A stretch of DNA of 64,000 bases from the NCBI RefSeq assembly GCF_032854445.1, contig NC_088300.1, positions 26,331,608 to 26,395,607 on the forward strand, read 5' to 3'. Under the pieces are notes generated by a model, which worked only from the letters and a program-made list of their open reading frames with translations, was not told the origin of the DNA and searched no databases. The position numbers and the translations under genes were made by a program. Position 1 is the first letter of the stretch. The number at the start of each line of letters is the position of its first letter. The DNA is from Liolophura sinensis (taxonomy: Eukaryota; Mollusca; Polyplacophora; Chitonida; Chitonidae). This document shows positions 46,401 through 57,858 of this stretch, piece by piece.

Positions 46401-49400
46401 AACAACATATTGCAGAACTTTTCCACTTATAGTTATACAACTGCAGTCAGTTTTTGTCCTCAGTTCTTTCCCAGATGTGGGGTACAGATATGTATATAAT
46501 TTTGATGGGAGACGAGTAGTCTTCAACGAACATTTAACTGCACAAACGTCACATGGGCGTTGCTGACCGCTTATTGTTGCCACCCCTTACAAAAATTGAG
46601 AGCGGGGTAATCCACAATTCCAAGTCCAAGTTCAGTTTCAACCTACAACTGATGTATCCTAGTGACTGAAAGGCAAATGCCTCTAACATAATAGAGTATA
46701 TGTTAAAATGTAGGACTGCTTTATCTCACCTCAGTCTGCTCATTGCTGCTTGTACTTCTGGTTAGAATGCACCAGCCCTGCGGATGAATCTGTATGAAAT
46801 GTGATTAAAAGTCAAAAGGACACTACTAAGGTTTTCGACTTTCATCAGAAATTTGGTCAAGTGAACACCAGATGATTACCGTGTCAAGATTTTTCTGTTA
46901 CTCTTACAATCATTAAATCCTTAGCTTATTTGTGACATAAAGTGAAATGTGCAAGTTTTGACAATTTATAATTTCTTCAAAACCACCAATGCTTGCACAA
47001 ACTATAGGGAAGATATGTGCTATTAAGAGGCTTTTGATTCTGAAATTACCAAAAGTTGAAATTTTGACACATTTGTCATAAGATAACATTTGTGAAAATC
47101 TCCATAATTTAATTTTGAGAGCCTGAAAATAGAGCACTAGTAATCTTTTTAATCGTATTTCAACTTTTGACACAGGACAGAGATGCCTTAGTGGAATCCG
47201 CCTCAAGTCTCCCATCTAGGAGAGTTTCACTTTTTAGCCTCCGTTGGTACATTCAAATTTCTTCATGAGAAACTATGGCAGGGAAAGATACAGCTTTTTA
47301 ATTTCACACCAATTTAACAGCTTAATTTGGGCTAAAATAGTGTATTTCACCTAAAGTTTGGTATGTAAAATGTACCTTCTAAAGCACATAAAAGCATTAC
47401 AATGACACTTTTGATGCCAAACATCTGTCTAACTGTTTCTGATGAGAAATTAATTGAACTTGGCAAAAAAGTTTTAGCTAGCCCTATAAGATGGATGAAT
47501 CAATCAGAATGAAAACAAAATGTGTCAAATGAAAAGTGCCTAAATTTTAGGTGAATTACAGTAGTTTCAAAAGTTAATGAACCTGAACTCAATGCCATAT
47601 ATACCAAATTATACTGTCAAAATTTAATGCTTACAAATTTTCGAACAGTCAGTGTACATTAATACAATTACTTTACAATACATTTAACTTAAATTTATCA
47701 GGCTGCAGTCCTGTAAATTGGGCCTTTTTATTTAACATGGTACTTGCCTGCAGAGAAGATATCACTTCTGCGTCAACATCCTTAGAAAGTCTGAGATAAA
47801 CTCTACCCTGTTACGAGATCTGTGGAAATGATGATTGTAGTGCTCTAGGTGTTCATGCGTATAGGCATCTCTGTGCTCAGCTGGATTAGTCTGTACATGT
47901 TGGGGCTTGAAGCCATGGAGATCCGTGCTCAGCGAGAACAGATCTAAGTCATGGATGATGATAATATACCCTCGTGACAATGAAATGATGAGGCGAGAAT
48001 TGTCAGGTGTCAGTTTAGACCGCATCAGGCCCGCCCGTATGAAAGACATGTTTAAACGATGGTTTCCGTTTCTGAGTAACTGTAAAGAGAAACAAATTCC
48101 AAATTGGAATCAAAGGATCTTCCACAATAACTTTGGAAATCGAACTTAATAAGAACACGTTTGAGTTCCAGAATATTCATACAGCATCTAAGACCACTTT
48201 CATCTCATGCTCCACAAAGCATGGTAATTCTTCATTAACAAATGGTGGCTGAATGTGGGTCATTTGTCTAAACTGTTGTTGTCGCCTAAACAAATGAGGT
48301 TGCAGGCCCCACTCTCACTGGCTCGTCTGCAAACTTTCCGGTTGTTTGTGAGGACCTTTCAAAGTATGGTGGTTTATTTGCACAAAAACCTTAAATAGGT
48401 CATGTAAGCGAAAAAATTTTAAGTATGGTGTTAAAATCAGTGAATAAAAGGATAAATACAGCTTGGCAGCTGGTTTCCTATGCTTCACCACTTGGATACA
48501 GACTAAACACATATCAAGAGTTCAAGACACAACCGCGACTCAACTCAACTGGCTGAATGGAGCTGGTCACAGTCAATCATGCGCTCCAGGTGAGTTGTGT
48601 CGTTATTTCACAAAGATAAGTGCTTAGAACACTGTGCAACGTTCAGAGTTGAGTCAAGTTCAGTCTCAAGCTCTTGTGTATCCCAAGCTTAAAGTCACAA
48701 CAGTGAATGAAATTGTTGTAATAACTTAACACCTCCAGAGTTGTCCCCCTTAGAACATCTTTCACACACTGACACATCACCCATTGATTATTGCAACGTG
48801 GTCCCACTGAAGGATCCAAAGGGCAAACCCAGACTGTACATATGTATGCATTTATCAAAGAAAAACCTAAATTGATTGTCAGTTAAAAAGAGAAAAACTT
48901 CAATTGGCATCAAAATAATTTTCATTCTCATTGAAAACTTTGAAAAGAATAGAAAACATCGTAGACCGATTTCTGTATGTTTTTTTTCTTTTCGAATCAG
49001 CTAGCTATCTGTGACTTACTTATTAATGTTCCATGTATACACACAGCCATCAAAACCAGAGGTAACAAGAAGTCCAATGTTACTGGCATATTCAATGTTC
49101 TTCACCCAGCTCAAATGTCCCGTCAGTGTTCGCACCTTATTCTTCAGGTAGCGAGCATCCCACAAGGCCACAGTGGTGTCGTCTGAACATGTTGCAAATA
49201 GTCGGCTGTCTAAAAACCTGGGAAAAACACATTTTTGTTTATTCAACAAAGAAAATCATAAATAAAATAAAACATGGCAAATGTTTACAAAACTTTTCAT
49301 AACTGTGCACGAAAACCATTTTGCATGTTCACCATTTTGATCTTGGCAAAAGCATTTGCTTAAAAGGCTTGAAAAAATTTACATTTTACATTTACACAGG

Positions 49401-52400
49401 TTTTTGAATCTTGTTATCATTGCTGTATAGACGATAGAATTATCACAAGTCATTGCAATAATAAGGTACATCATAAAAAGTATAGAACAGAACTTAACAA
49501 CTTAACATGAACTAGTACAAGGCTGTGTTATTTGATTTTACATCATGTGTTTAGCAAAAGGGTTTAAATACACCAATTCTGTTTCGTTGATATATTTTCA
49601 CACCATTTACACCAACTAAAAGGTCACAATTTGTAGCATGTATACTGATGTATGCTCATCAGTTTTAACTGGCTTCACAAGTACAATGTATCACAAGCCA
49701 TATGCCTATAGTTGACATTTGCATACACATATAAGCCCTCCAAATGTTCTTACCTCACACAATTAACACAGTCAGAGTGTGCTTTGTTCTTAGTGATTGA
49801 TAAGACTGGCATTGAGAGGGTCAAAGAATAACACACTTCCTCCTTCACAGGCTGCGACCAGCAGTTTTCTAAGAAAAAAGAAAAGAAAATGCAATTTACA
49901 AAAAGACTTACAGATCAATTAATGTAATATTCGAGAAAACGGAATCTAAAAATCATTCATTGGAACCTCAGATTAGTGTGATTTTCCCCTCACAACCTAA
50001 CCTATACAATAAGCCCAGCACACTAAGGAAAGGTCTGTTCCAAGCACATGCACTTGTTGTATACAGTATAAAGGGGAATAACTAAAACTTGCTCAGGTAG
50101 ACGGCCTTTACAAAAGCTGTGCAGTACACTAAAAGATACACACATACATGTATACTGTGCTTGTTCATGTATTTCTCCACAAATTGTCAACAAGAAATAA
50201 ATTTCCTGTCACCTAGGAGGTTGAAAAGAAACTTCTGACAGCTCAATCATGGCAGTTCCTCCTTTACACTTTAAAGTGGGAAAGTGCCAGCAGTGATGAA
50301 TGGCCAGCATGTATATTCCTTATATTAACAAACATCTGCTGATTTCACTTCTCAGATTTTATACTAATGAGCCAGACATCATTAAACTTCTACTGGGATA
50401 TATCCTTGATTAGAAGTTAAGATTTTTACATAGCTGGATCAACAGACTACATGACATTGGCCAATGGATTGTACTTGTAGCCTCAAGTACTGATTTATAC
50501 ATCTGAGCCAACAATAGCACTTCATGATATTTTTCACGTGCAATAAACAGGATTTTGTCAATCCTAAAGTTTTCATGACACACAAAAGAATTTAATTTCT
50601 TAAAACATCAACTATGGTAAGAGATAATTAAGCTCTTTTAACACAGGACAAATCTGGGTCTTGAAGATCCATTAATAGATATAACTCAACCAGTGGTAAT
50701 ATGCATAACTTGTTGAGACTAAGTGGTGTAAATCCAAATGAGCTTAGGGTAAAATGTTGTCCAAAATTATTTCAAAACTGTAGTTAATACCTTGTCTACA
50801 ATACACAACATCTATCCCGTAGATCTATACTGAAGTTGATAAACAAATACACAAGATTGTTGTATGACCCAGAGCTATAAACAATCAACAAAAAATAGAC
50901 AACTTCATTTGGACACACATGAATGCACATTGACAGGTATTTGCTGAATACAATATATGTACAGTGCATGTATGCACAAAGGGGAGGAACTTGTACACAA
51001 CAATAATTTTTTTTCATGTGAAATGCCAAACTAGTGTCTTTCCTTGATCATATGTCTAATGTTAGCATGGATAACTGTCATGCATGACTGACCCAGTGGA
51101 CACTTTATCTGCTGGATCCAAATGCATGTACACATACATCTAGCCACTAAGGACACTTATTAGATAGCAGGTTCTATGGAGAATCTGCCTTTGTAGAAAA
51201 AAAGACACTTAATTTATTTTTCATATCTTTCTTGTTTAGCAGAAAGCCAACAAAAAAAGATTTATTATAAGTGGTTTATTTATAAATCCACTGAAAAAGA
51301 AACAGCTCACATTCAATGTACCATACATGTATGTACAGGGAAACATATACTCATGATTATTTACATGTATGTACATGTATCAATGAAGTAGATGTATGAC
51401 ACATACACTGTGTACAGGAACACATCACAGGATATACATGTACATGACAGTACACTACGTATACACAAATCATGCATCTCAGGAGGCTTATGAACCTCAC
51501 ATGGAAAATACAGCAAAAACTGTATCAACAAAACTTTTTCTAGGCCTATGGTACAGTCATATCATATATTTTTTCTCCATTTACTTAGCTTTTTAAGACA
51601 CATATGCGCAGGTACAGTGTACGCGCCCTATATACTGTGTTGAACATTATGAACATTTTAAAGATGTTCATGTAAATTTCTTAACACAATAAGCACGTGC
51701 AAAAGTGCTTTTGCTCCAGCTTTTAGCTTGATGCCTGCATCTCTTGTCATGTTACTCTTTTTCTTACAAGCGTTAAATTAGCAAACATTCTACACGATTA
51801 CAGTAGCCTATCCTGTGAAGCTAACAGTGCTTGGTGCATAGTCCTGCAAAGGCTCCCTGTGACTAATGCCTTTGCCACATGAAACACACACCAGACCAAC
51901 ATACACACACAAGACGGCTATACAATACCATACCTACGCCCATTTATTTAGTTATCACAATCACAATTATCACAATCCTAGCACATATCCAGAAGTTGAA
52001 CATTAACAAATCCAGTTCAAAAAGCATAAAATGTCATGATTGGAATGACTGCTAATTCAGTTTATTGCTAACATAGTTTTTATTATCAGCTGATTATCAC
52101 TTACTGGTATGTGCTCTGTCATACTAACTCCACTGACCTGACTCCGTAACTAACCTACATCATTACATGTATCTGTCAAATGCCGGCAGCAGGATCCTGA
52201 CATCATTTTATTGACGTCAAATGTTCCTTTCCCAGTTCATCATAATGAAATCCCATTTATGTCAGACTAGTGCCACCCTTCGGGTTTAAAAAATATGCTG
52301 CCTCCCCATTAAACAATGTTAAATGTACTACTTCCATATTTTATATTTCTGACATTCATTTCCGTCAGTTGACAAGGTAAATATCAGAATGTTAAAAAAG

Positions 52401-52727
52401 GAGCGAGGTCATATAGCTTGCTTCAATTACATTACAAGTACATGTATTAACTTGTTGGAAGGGATCATACTTACCCATCTGGAGAAAAGTCAAAGTTAAA
52501 TATGGCTTTATGGTGGGTGTGGTCGGAGGTTTTCAGAGGGTCCCATGAGTTCACACATTTCATGTTCGAATACAAGGATGGTACCACGCCAGACGGCAAG
52601 CCATAATGAGACGAAGTGTTCACAAAACGTCGAGATTGCCACAGTTCTTCTGGCGATGAAAAAGCCATTGCCACGGTCTGAAATCATGCGCTGTATCACC
52701 CGCCAGGTTGTTGTGTGTTCCGCTCAT
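43489..52727 (-). CDS. DCAF10 (WDR32), WD40 CUL4-DDB1 adaptor
   Basis: DCAF10 proteins are WD40 substrate receptors of CUL4-DDB1 ubiquitin ligases. Six exons: 52727-52475, 49868-49754, 49217-49020, 48079-47748, 46789-46730 and 44502-43489. Family motifs include FNFDFSPDG, FATCSDDTTVALWD, HLSWVKNIEY, LLVTSGFDG, SKLTPDNSRL, GYIIIIHDLDL, IHPQGW and EEPNVGRGFIKE. The large acidic insert in the last exon (SGEEAVSDTQETEEDDGEED) and the flanking Ser-rich linker look disordered. The start ATG has a good context (CACCATGAG). Intron phases agree at every junction, but exons 1, 2 and 4 have lengths incompatible with those phases: exon 1 is one base short, exon 2 one base long and exon 4 net one base long. 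They therefore carry frame-breaking indels. Exons 3, 5 and 6 are intact. Intron 4 uses a GC donor. This is either a recently damaged gene or a locally poor consensus; the identity itself is secure. Confidence 0.85.
44870..45090 (-). mobile_element. SINE-C type copy (minus)
   Basis: It contains two partly repeated body segments ('aaaccatcaacattcg' and 'aaaccatcgacattcgccag') and a reversed tRNA-like head ('agatttgaacatgcgacctc'). The internal duplication may reflect nested or tandem insertion. Confidence 0.5.
45296..45410 (-). mobile_element. SINE-C type fragment
   Basis: It contains 'gttgtttaacgtcatatttt', 'gtttcatggctggaggaaat' and 'cggagtgccagggtaaagca', in the same order as other SINE-C pieces. 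Confidence 0.5.
45915..46108 (-). mobile_element. SINE-A copy in DCAF10 intron
   Basis: In minus orientation it lacks the tail and starts within the body ('gtgggaggaaaccaagcac'). It then has 'ccctccgcaggttgctgcag', 'ctggacttgaactcacagtg' and an intact-looking head in reverse ('gctaaccaccttggccatgg', 'aggcccc'). Confidence 0.8.
47748..48079 (-). other. DCAF10 exon 4 with three indels and a GC donor
   Basis: The exon opens after TTTACAG and, by phase, begins N-YSETETIV. This fits the family alignment for 16 residues only if one T is ignored in GTTTAAAC (about 48050). Another extra G is needed in GGGCGGG (about 48032) to reach LMRSKLTPD. A missing base near 47795 (GACTTTC) is needed to reach DAEVISSLQ. 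The net length is one base too many for the phases. The 5' splice site is CAG|GCAAGT, a GC-AG donor with otherwise perfect consensus. Confidence 0.7.
49869..52474 (-). other. DCAF10 intron 1
   Basis: A 2.6-kb intron with donor GATGG|GTAAGT and acceptor TTTTCTTAG|A joins SPDG to KLLVAACEGG. It is rich in ACATGTA/TGTACAT palindromic words, especially at 51310-51450. No other exon is seen. Confidence 0.7.
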
Positions 52728-52941
52728 GGTGATTCAGAGAAGTTTTCAACGCAAACACAACTTTCATATCCTAAAACAAACAAAGAGCTAGACTACATAA
52801 CAGAAGTACAGTCACATCTGAACACATACAGTGGTGTTTACATCGCCTATCAATCATACCTCTTTGTTGATTACTGGAGAGGGGTACGTACAGGGGAGAC
52901 AACCAGTCACCATACGACAGCTCTTTAAAATTACAAATACA

Positions 52942-53219
52942 TTTGATTTATATATTTGATTGGTGTTTTAACGCCATACTCAAGAATATTTCCCTTATAT
53001 GACGACGGCAAGTATTATGGTTGGAGGGAAACCGGGCACAGAGCAGGGAAACCCACGACAATCTGCAGTTTGCTGCAGACCTTCCCCACGAGCGGCCGTC
53101 GAGGAAGCCAGCATGAGTTGGATTTGTACTCACAGATACCGCATGCGGAGAGGCTCCTTGCCCATTGCGCCACGCTGTCACGCTAACCACCTCAGCCACG
53201 GAGGCCCGCCAAATTACAG
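52942..53219 (-). mobile_element. SINE-A, near-complete copy with TSD
   Basis: It has a reversed tail, 'ttttaacgccatactcaag', 'tatgacgacggcaagtatta', 'gaaacccacgacaatctgca', 'gagttggatttgtactcac' and a full head in reverse ('accacctcagccacggaggc', 'ccgcc'). Direct repeats TTACAAATACA flank it at 52931-52941 and 53220-53230. It lies just over 200 bases upstream of the DCAF10 start codon, so it may sit in or next to the promoter. Confidence 0.8.
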
Positions 53220-53269
53220 TTACAAATACAAACCTCCCATATACTGTACAAGGAGTTAACAGCACAACA

Positions 53270-54285
53270 TTGTCGGTGTGTTCTTAATACAAAACGTGTA
53301 TGCATACTAAAACTTTAGAAAATCAAGTAGCGAAAATTAAATGAAAACTTAATGTATGCGTATTTAGAAAATTGACATCTTATTCTCGTGCACTTTCAAG
53401 CAAGGTGAAGGAATATATAACGGTTGTCGGAATATACAGCATATGTTTTACCAACCTCCAAGGGTACCTAGTTTTGAAAATCTGTACAACTTTTCCAGTT
53501 CATTTGGAAACTACAGACAAGAAGTAATTGCGCTAGTTATTTTATGCAAAGGCAAACTTTTACGTGGTATTAATGCTGAAAAACTTTAACTTTTTATTCT
53601 GAAGCAATACGCCTCACCTGGCTCAGATGTATTCTGACGACACGCATGCTTTTTGAAAATCAAGAGTGCAAACTTGTAAAGCACTTATCATTTTTTATAT
53701 ATATAAAAAACGTGCTGAGGCATCAGACGATTCGATATTAATAAAATAATAAGAGTCTCAAACTGGAAAAATTGTATGAAGGAAAAGCTAAAAGGTCGAC
53801 AAAGAACATGCAAGGTATTAAAAATAACATGCAGTAAAAGCCAAATATTGGAAAAGGTACCGTATACTTTTGTATATATTTTCAAATCTTATTCCTCGAA
53901 ACACGATGAGTATAGCTTTGAAAACCGATTTTTTTCAACAATCGAGTCCTTAGATATGCATATGTATTCCTTTTCAAGATCAAAAATTTGACAGTCTGAA
54001 AATAGGACTACCTATAACCGACTGGAAAGTCCCCAGATGGCGTTACCAGCATGCTTGGTGTCGTCGTATGAGTGAAATATTCTTGAGTACGACGTAAGAC
54101 ACCAATAAAATAAATAAATAAATTCTTAAATAAATAAATCCAAAAATATTCTTGATACACCAATGATATGTTATTTTTAGCTCATGGTGAATGGTTGTCA
54201 GTTCAGTGGAGTGATATTGCTATAATTAGTGTTTCTTTTCACCGGTCAGGTTGAACTTCAAATCATATAGTGCATATATATGTGT
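53270..54285. other. Intergenic stretch, little recognisable content
   Basis: AT-rich, with no exon seen. It ends with the SINE-A 3' portion at 54020-54122. Confidence 0.5.
54020..54122 (+). mobile_element. SINE-A 3' portion
   Basis: It contains 'gtcgtcgtatgagtgaaata', 'ttcttgagtacgacgtaaga' and 'caccaataaaataaataaat'. The head and body are missing, which is unusual for ordinary 5' truncation and may reflect later deletion. Confidence 0.7.
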
Positions 54286-54286
54286 A

Positions 54287-54448
<162 letters not shown>

Positions 54449-54464
54449 CAACTTACTTGTGTGC

Positions 54465-54640
54465 ACCGGCTCAAAGTTGGGAGACCCCGGGATACCCTGG
54501 GTTGGGTCACACCAAAGACTTTAAAAATGGTACTTGCCGCTGCCTCGCTTGTCGCTCAACACTGAGAGATTAGAGCAAGGGAACATGACTGGTTGACCCA
54601 CCCATAATGACAAATGGACATATAATGGAAGGGGGTGGGG
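54465..54640 (+). mobile_element. SINE-B related fragment
   Basis: It contains 'gggttgggtcacaccaaaga', 'ctttaaaaatggtacttgcc', 'cactgagagattagagcaag' and 'gactggttgacccacccata', words shared with the SINE-B copies and with the segment at 55585. The A-box part of the head is degraded. Confidence 0.55.
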
Positions 54641-55584
54641 TGGGTGTTGGGACGGGCGCTCCAGTGCGTCCTCCCCATAATGTCGAATGCCACTTATTGT
54701 GCCCTTCAATAGCCGTCCACTTTTGTTGTATGTACTGTTTTTTCTTCTCCTTTCTTTGTTGTGTACGAGGAAATGTGTCCACCGCTAGACGCCCAAGTAT
54801 ATCTCGGTCGGAGTTCAGTTAAAGCCGCCCACATAAACAAAGGTGTGTAGTAGTGGGCAGTAGGTTTAAGTGCCATTTCTAAGCCTATTCTCCTAACGCC
54901 TCATACTCCGCAGTCAATTCACCATTAGTTGACTAGTGAGATCCAGGGTTAGAACCCAGTTCCTGTTGGATCGGCTGAGGATTTGTGTCAGGAAGTTTTT
55001 CTTAATTCTGCAACGCTTTGACCGCTTTCCTTCACCTCACATTGTTATTCCATTGCTTATACGTAACCCTATCATATAAGAGACTAGGTTATATATACAT
55101 ACGCAGCCAGCTCATAAAACCAGAATTTTTGTGTCTTTTTTAAAACTCTCATCAAAATTGATTAACATTAATGATCTTGCTATTAACGCATATTTAACAG
55201 CGTGCTATTACAACATATTAAGTGCTGATGTGTGTTTATATCGTGTTACATACATGTATGTAGCCGTAATCTGTGATTTGTCCTGATACATAGAGAGTAG
55301 TTTATTATCATTACCTACACGTAGACTGACATTTGCATGTAGAGTTCGTGTATCTTACTGGTTATGGCAGATTGCCTTATGGGATGGTGGTCACCACAAA
55401 AGCCCGCGTGGGAATATATCTTGTGTCACAAATTTTGTACTTCGGGCTTTATGTGTGTCTCAGTTTACCAGATATATCTATTCCAGGCCACTACATCTAT
55501 GACACCACCATCCATGCCAACGTTAGCGAAAGACGAATTGTACTTCACAAGGATATCACATGCAAGTCAATTGCATAAACTCGT

Positions 55585-55767
55585 TCTGCACTGAGAGCTT
55601 AGATCAAGGAAGCGGGACTGGTTGGTCCGGTGTCAGGTGCCATGTCTGGTGTCTGGTGTCTTCTGCAACACTTTGGCGGCGTGGACAATGTATATGTACA
55701 CGCACCCATAATGACTCCTCGTCGTCTTATGACTGAAATATTGGTTAAGTGCGATTTAAACCACAAG
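55585..55767 (+). mobile_element. SINE-B related fragment with expanded tail
   Basis: It shares 'cactgagagcttagatcaag', 'gggactggttgg' and 'acccataatgactcctcgtc' with the fragment at 54465, then 'gactgaaatattggttaagt' and 'gcgatttaaaccacaagcat' as a SINE 3' end. It runs directly into the CCAT/CCGT array, which therefore probably grew from the SINE tail. Confidence 0.55.
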
Positions 55768-55861
55768 CATCCATCCATCCGTCCGTCCGTCCGTCCGTCC
55801 ATCCGTCCGTCCGTCCATCCATCCGTCCGTCCGTCCGTCCGTCCGTACATCCATCCATCCG
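55768..55861. repeat. (CCGT/CCAT)n microsatellite
   Basis: About 94 bases of tetranucleotide repeat alternate blocks of CCAT and CCGT. Frames through it give Pro-Ser-Val/Ile repeats and are not genes. Confidence 0.95.
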
Positions 55862-56074
55862 ATGTTATACTATTTTATATAAGCATTTGATCAATACTTC
55901 AAACTTTGGTGGTGATCCGGCCTTATCCAGGATTTTTTAAAACGATTTTTCACCATGGGGGGGGAGGGGACACAACACAAATGCTGTAGAGTATTGTCCC
56001 TATATCTGTGGAACGGTGATTTAAACATTTAACTGGGGTGGAGCTTTGCATTATCATATTGAATCCTGGTTTAC

Positions 56075-56344
56075 TATTATTTATTATTTATTTATTTCAT
56101 TGGTGTTTCACGCCGTACTCAAGAATATTTCAGCTATACGACGGCGGCCAGCATTATGGTGGAAGGAAAATGGGCACAGCCCGGGGGAAACCCACGACCA
56201 TCCGCAGGTAGCTGAAAGACCTTCCCACTTAGGGCCGGAGAGGAAGCCAGCATGAGCTGGACTTGAACTCACAGCGAATGGTGAGAGGTTCCTGGGTCAT
56301 TACGCTGCGCTATCGCGCTAACCGACTGAGCCGCGGAGGACCCC
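56075..56344 (-). mobile_element. SINE-A, complete copy with perfect TSD
   Basis: A full-length minus-strand copy runs from the reversed (AAAT)n tail (ATTATTTATTTATTTC) through 'gtttcacgccgtactcaaga', 'cgacggcggccagcattatg', 'aaacccacgaccatccgcag' and 'gagctggacttgaactcaca' to the complete head ('gctaaccgactgagccgcgg'). Perfect 15-base direct repeats (TGAATCCTGGTTTAC) lie at 56060-56074 and 56345-56359. It is probably one of the youngest copies here. Confidence 0.92.
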
Positions 56345-56387
56345 TGAATCCTGGTTTACACGCAAAATGAAAACTCTGCACATATTT

Positions 56388-56430
56388 ATTGATTTATTTA
56401 TTGATTTATTTATTGATTTATTTATTGATT
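56388..56430. repeat. TTTATTGA simple repeat
   Basis: A few units of TTTATTGATTTA type next to the SINE insertion. It is probably a remnant of another SINE tail. Confidence 0.7.
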
Positions 56431-56859
56431 TTGGTTTTGTTTAACGTCACAGTCAAGAATCACATAATTACACACCGTTACTTTCTTTTTGGAACTGTAT
56501 TGGCAGTCTTGATCGACTTTAAGATTTCACGAAACATTTTATCAGTCTACACACGAGTATATGACCTTCAAAGTTCTAGAATATAAATTCACTAAACGTG
56601 TATATGAATATTGTGTACAACATGGAATCAGCTCGAAAGTGGGGACAATATCAGCTGTAATTGTCCACAGATCTTGCGTGTTGGTAAATATACTAACACG
56701 CTGACACATGAGGTTGTGAGTTCAAATCCGTGTCGCGCGACTTTGACCTCGAGCTTTTCCAGGCACCTGGCGAAGGGTGGTGATTTTCTCTAGGTTATAG
56801 CCCCGCTTCCCCCACCCTTAAACCGATGACTTTCATTTTAAATATATGTTTATTTATCT

Positions 56860-57090
56860 GTTTGATCTTCAACGCCAAACTCAAGAATTTTTCACTTATA
56901 TGTTTGAGGAAGCCAGAGTGACCGGCGAAAAACACCGCCCTTTGGCAAGTTACTAGTTACACCATTTTTGCGGAAGGCAAGTCTTCTTCCACAAGCAGTG
57001 ATAGCTGAGCAACATACAAATTTTCTGTCCAGTGCCGGTTCTGAACCCGCATCTCCTGCGTCTCAGCGATTGAATGGCAGGCACCTTTAT
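56860..57090 (-). mobile_element. SINE-C type copy (minus)
   Basis: It contains 'cgccaaactcaagaattttt', 'gccagagtgaccggcgaaaa' and 'cgccctttggcaagttacta', then a reversed tRNA-like head ('cagtgccggttctgaacccg'). Moderately diverged; boundaries approximate. Confidence 0.55.
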
Positions 57091-57617
57091 AACCAGAAGG
57101 CTGTTCACTCCTCTTGTTCAATATAACATACAGGAAACCGTAATAAAGCTTTACGGAAGACCATGTAGAAATGCCAATCAAAATTGCCTTCGTAAGATCA
57201 CCAAAACGAATTGAATTAAATCACAAATTTTTTTCTAGCCAATGATGTCATTACTCGTATATATGTGTTGAATGTATCACCAGTTAAGAAGTCATGGGAA
57301 TGTATGCCTGCTACGGGTACATCGAAACAATGCTCAGAACCGTGGGTGGGTATCAGGTCTACCCACACTGTGTAATACGCACAACTTACGGGGCGTCATA
57401 TGGTTCGAATATCACTCATAGTGCAATCATTATTTACGGGTATATATATATACACTGTTCTTACAGGTTTCTGATGAAAGTTGCTTTGATGTGCCCAAAG
57501 TTGGACATATTCGCGTAAATAGCGACGCTATCCCGTCAATCTACCATACGGGAGTTTCCAGGGAACCACTGAATGAGCAACAAAACAATTCAAGGAACTA
57601 CATTTTCTGACATAAAA

Positions 57618-57623
57618 TTTATT
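57618..57623 (-). terminator. Polyadenylation signal of the A-domain gene
   Basis: AATAAA on the minus strand lies about 235 bases beyond the stop codon of the proposed last exon (57859). Its position supports that exon as terminal. Confidence 0.45.
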
Positions 57624-57858
57624 CATAAAGAACGGTCAAATAAAGCTTTCCAAGAATAAAAAAAATATTTTTCAATTATATGACAAATGAATACATGGTT
57701 GCCATTTGGCAAAAATGTGTGTGTTAAGGAGAAACTGTATGTAAATGGTAAAAAATATATATCTCGAACTGTGTATTAGAAAATTAGCTCATGTATTTTG
57801 ATCTTCCCGTCCACTTCACAGTGTTGGTCATGGCCACGTCGCATCAGTTGTCATCAAA

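Larger units (their letters stand above)
44503..46729 (-). other. DCAF10 intron 5 with SINE pieces
   Basis: The intron joins IHPQGW...EQTE to FTCVHD in phase 0. It contains SINE-C type sequence at about 44870-45090 and 45296-45410 and a SINE-A copy at 45915-46108. A frame at 45323-45757 is an artefact of this repeat debris. Confidence 0.7.
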
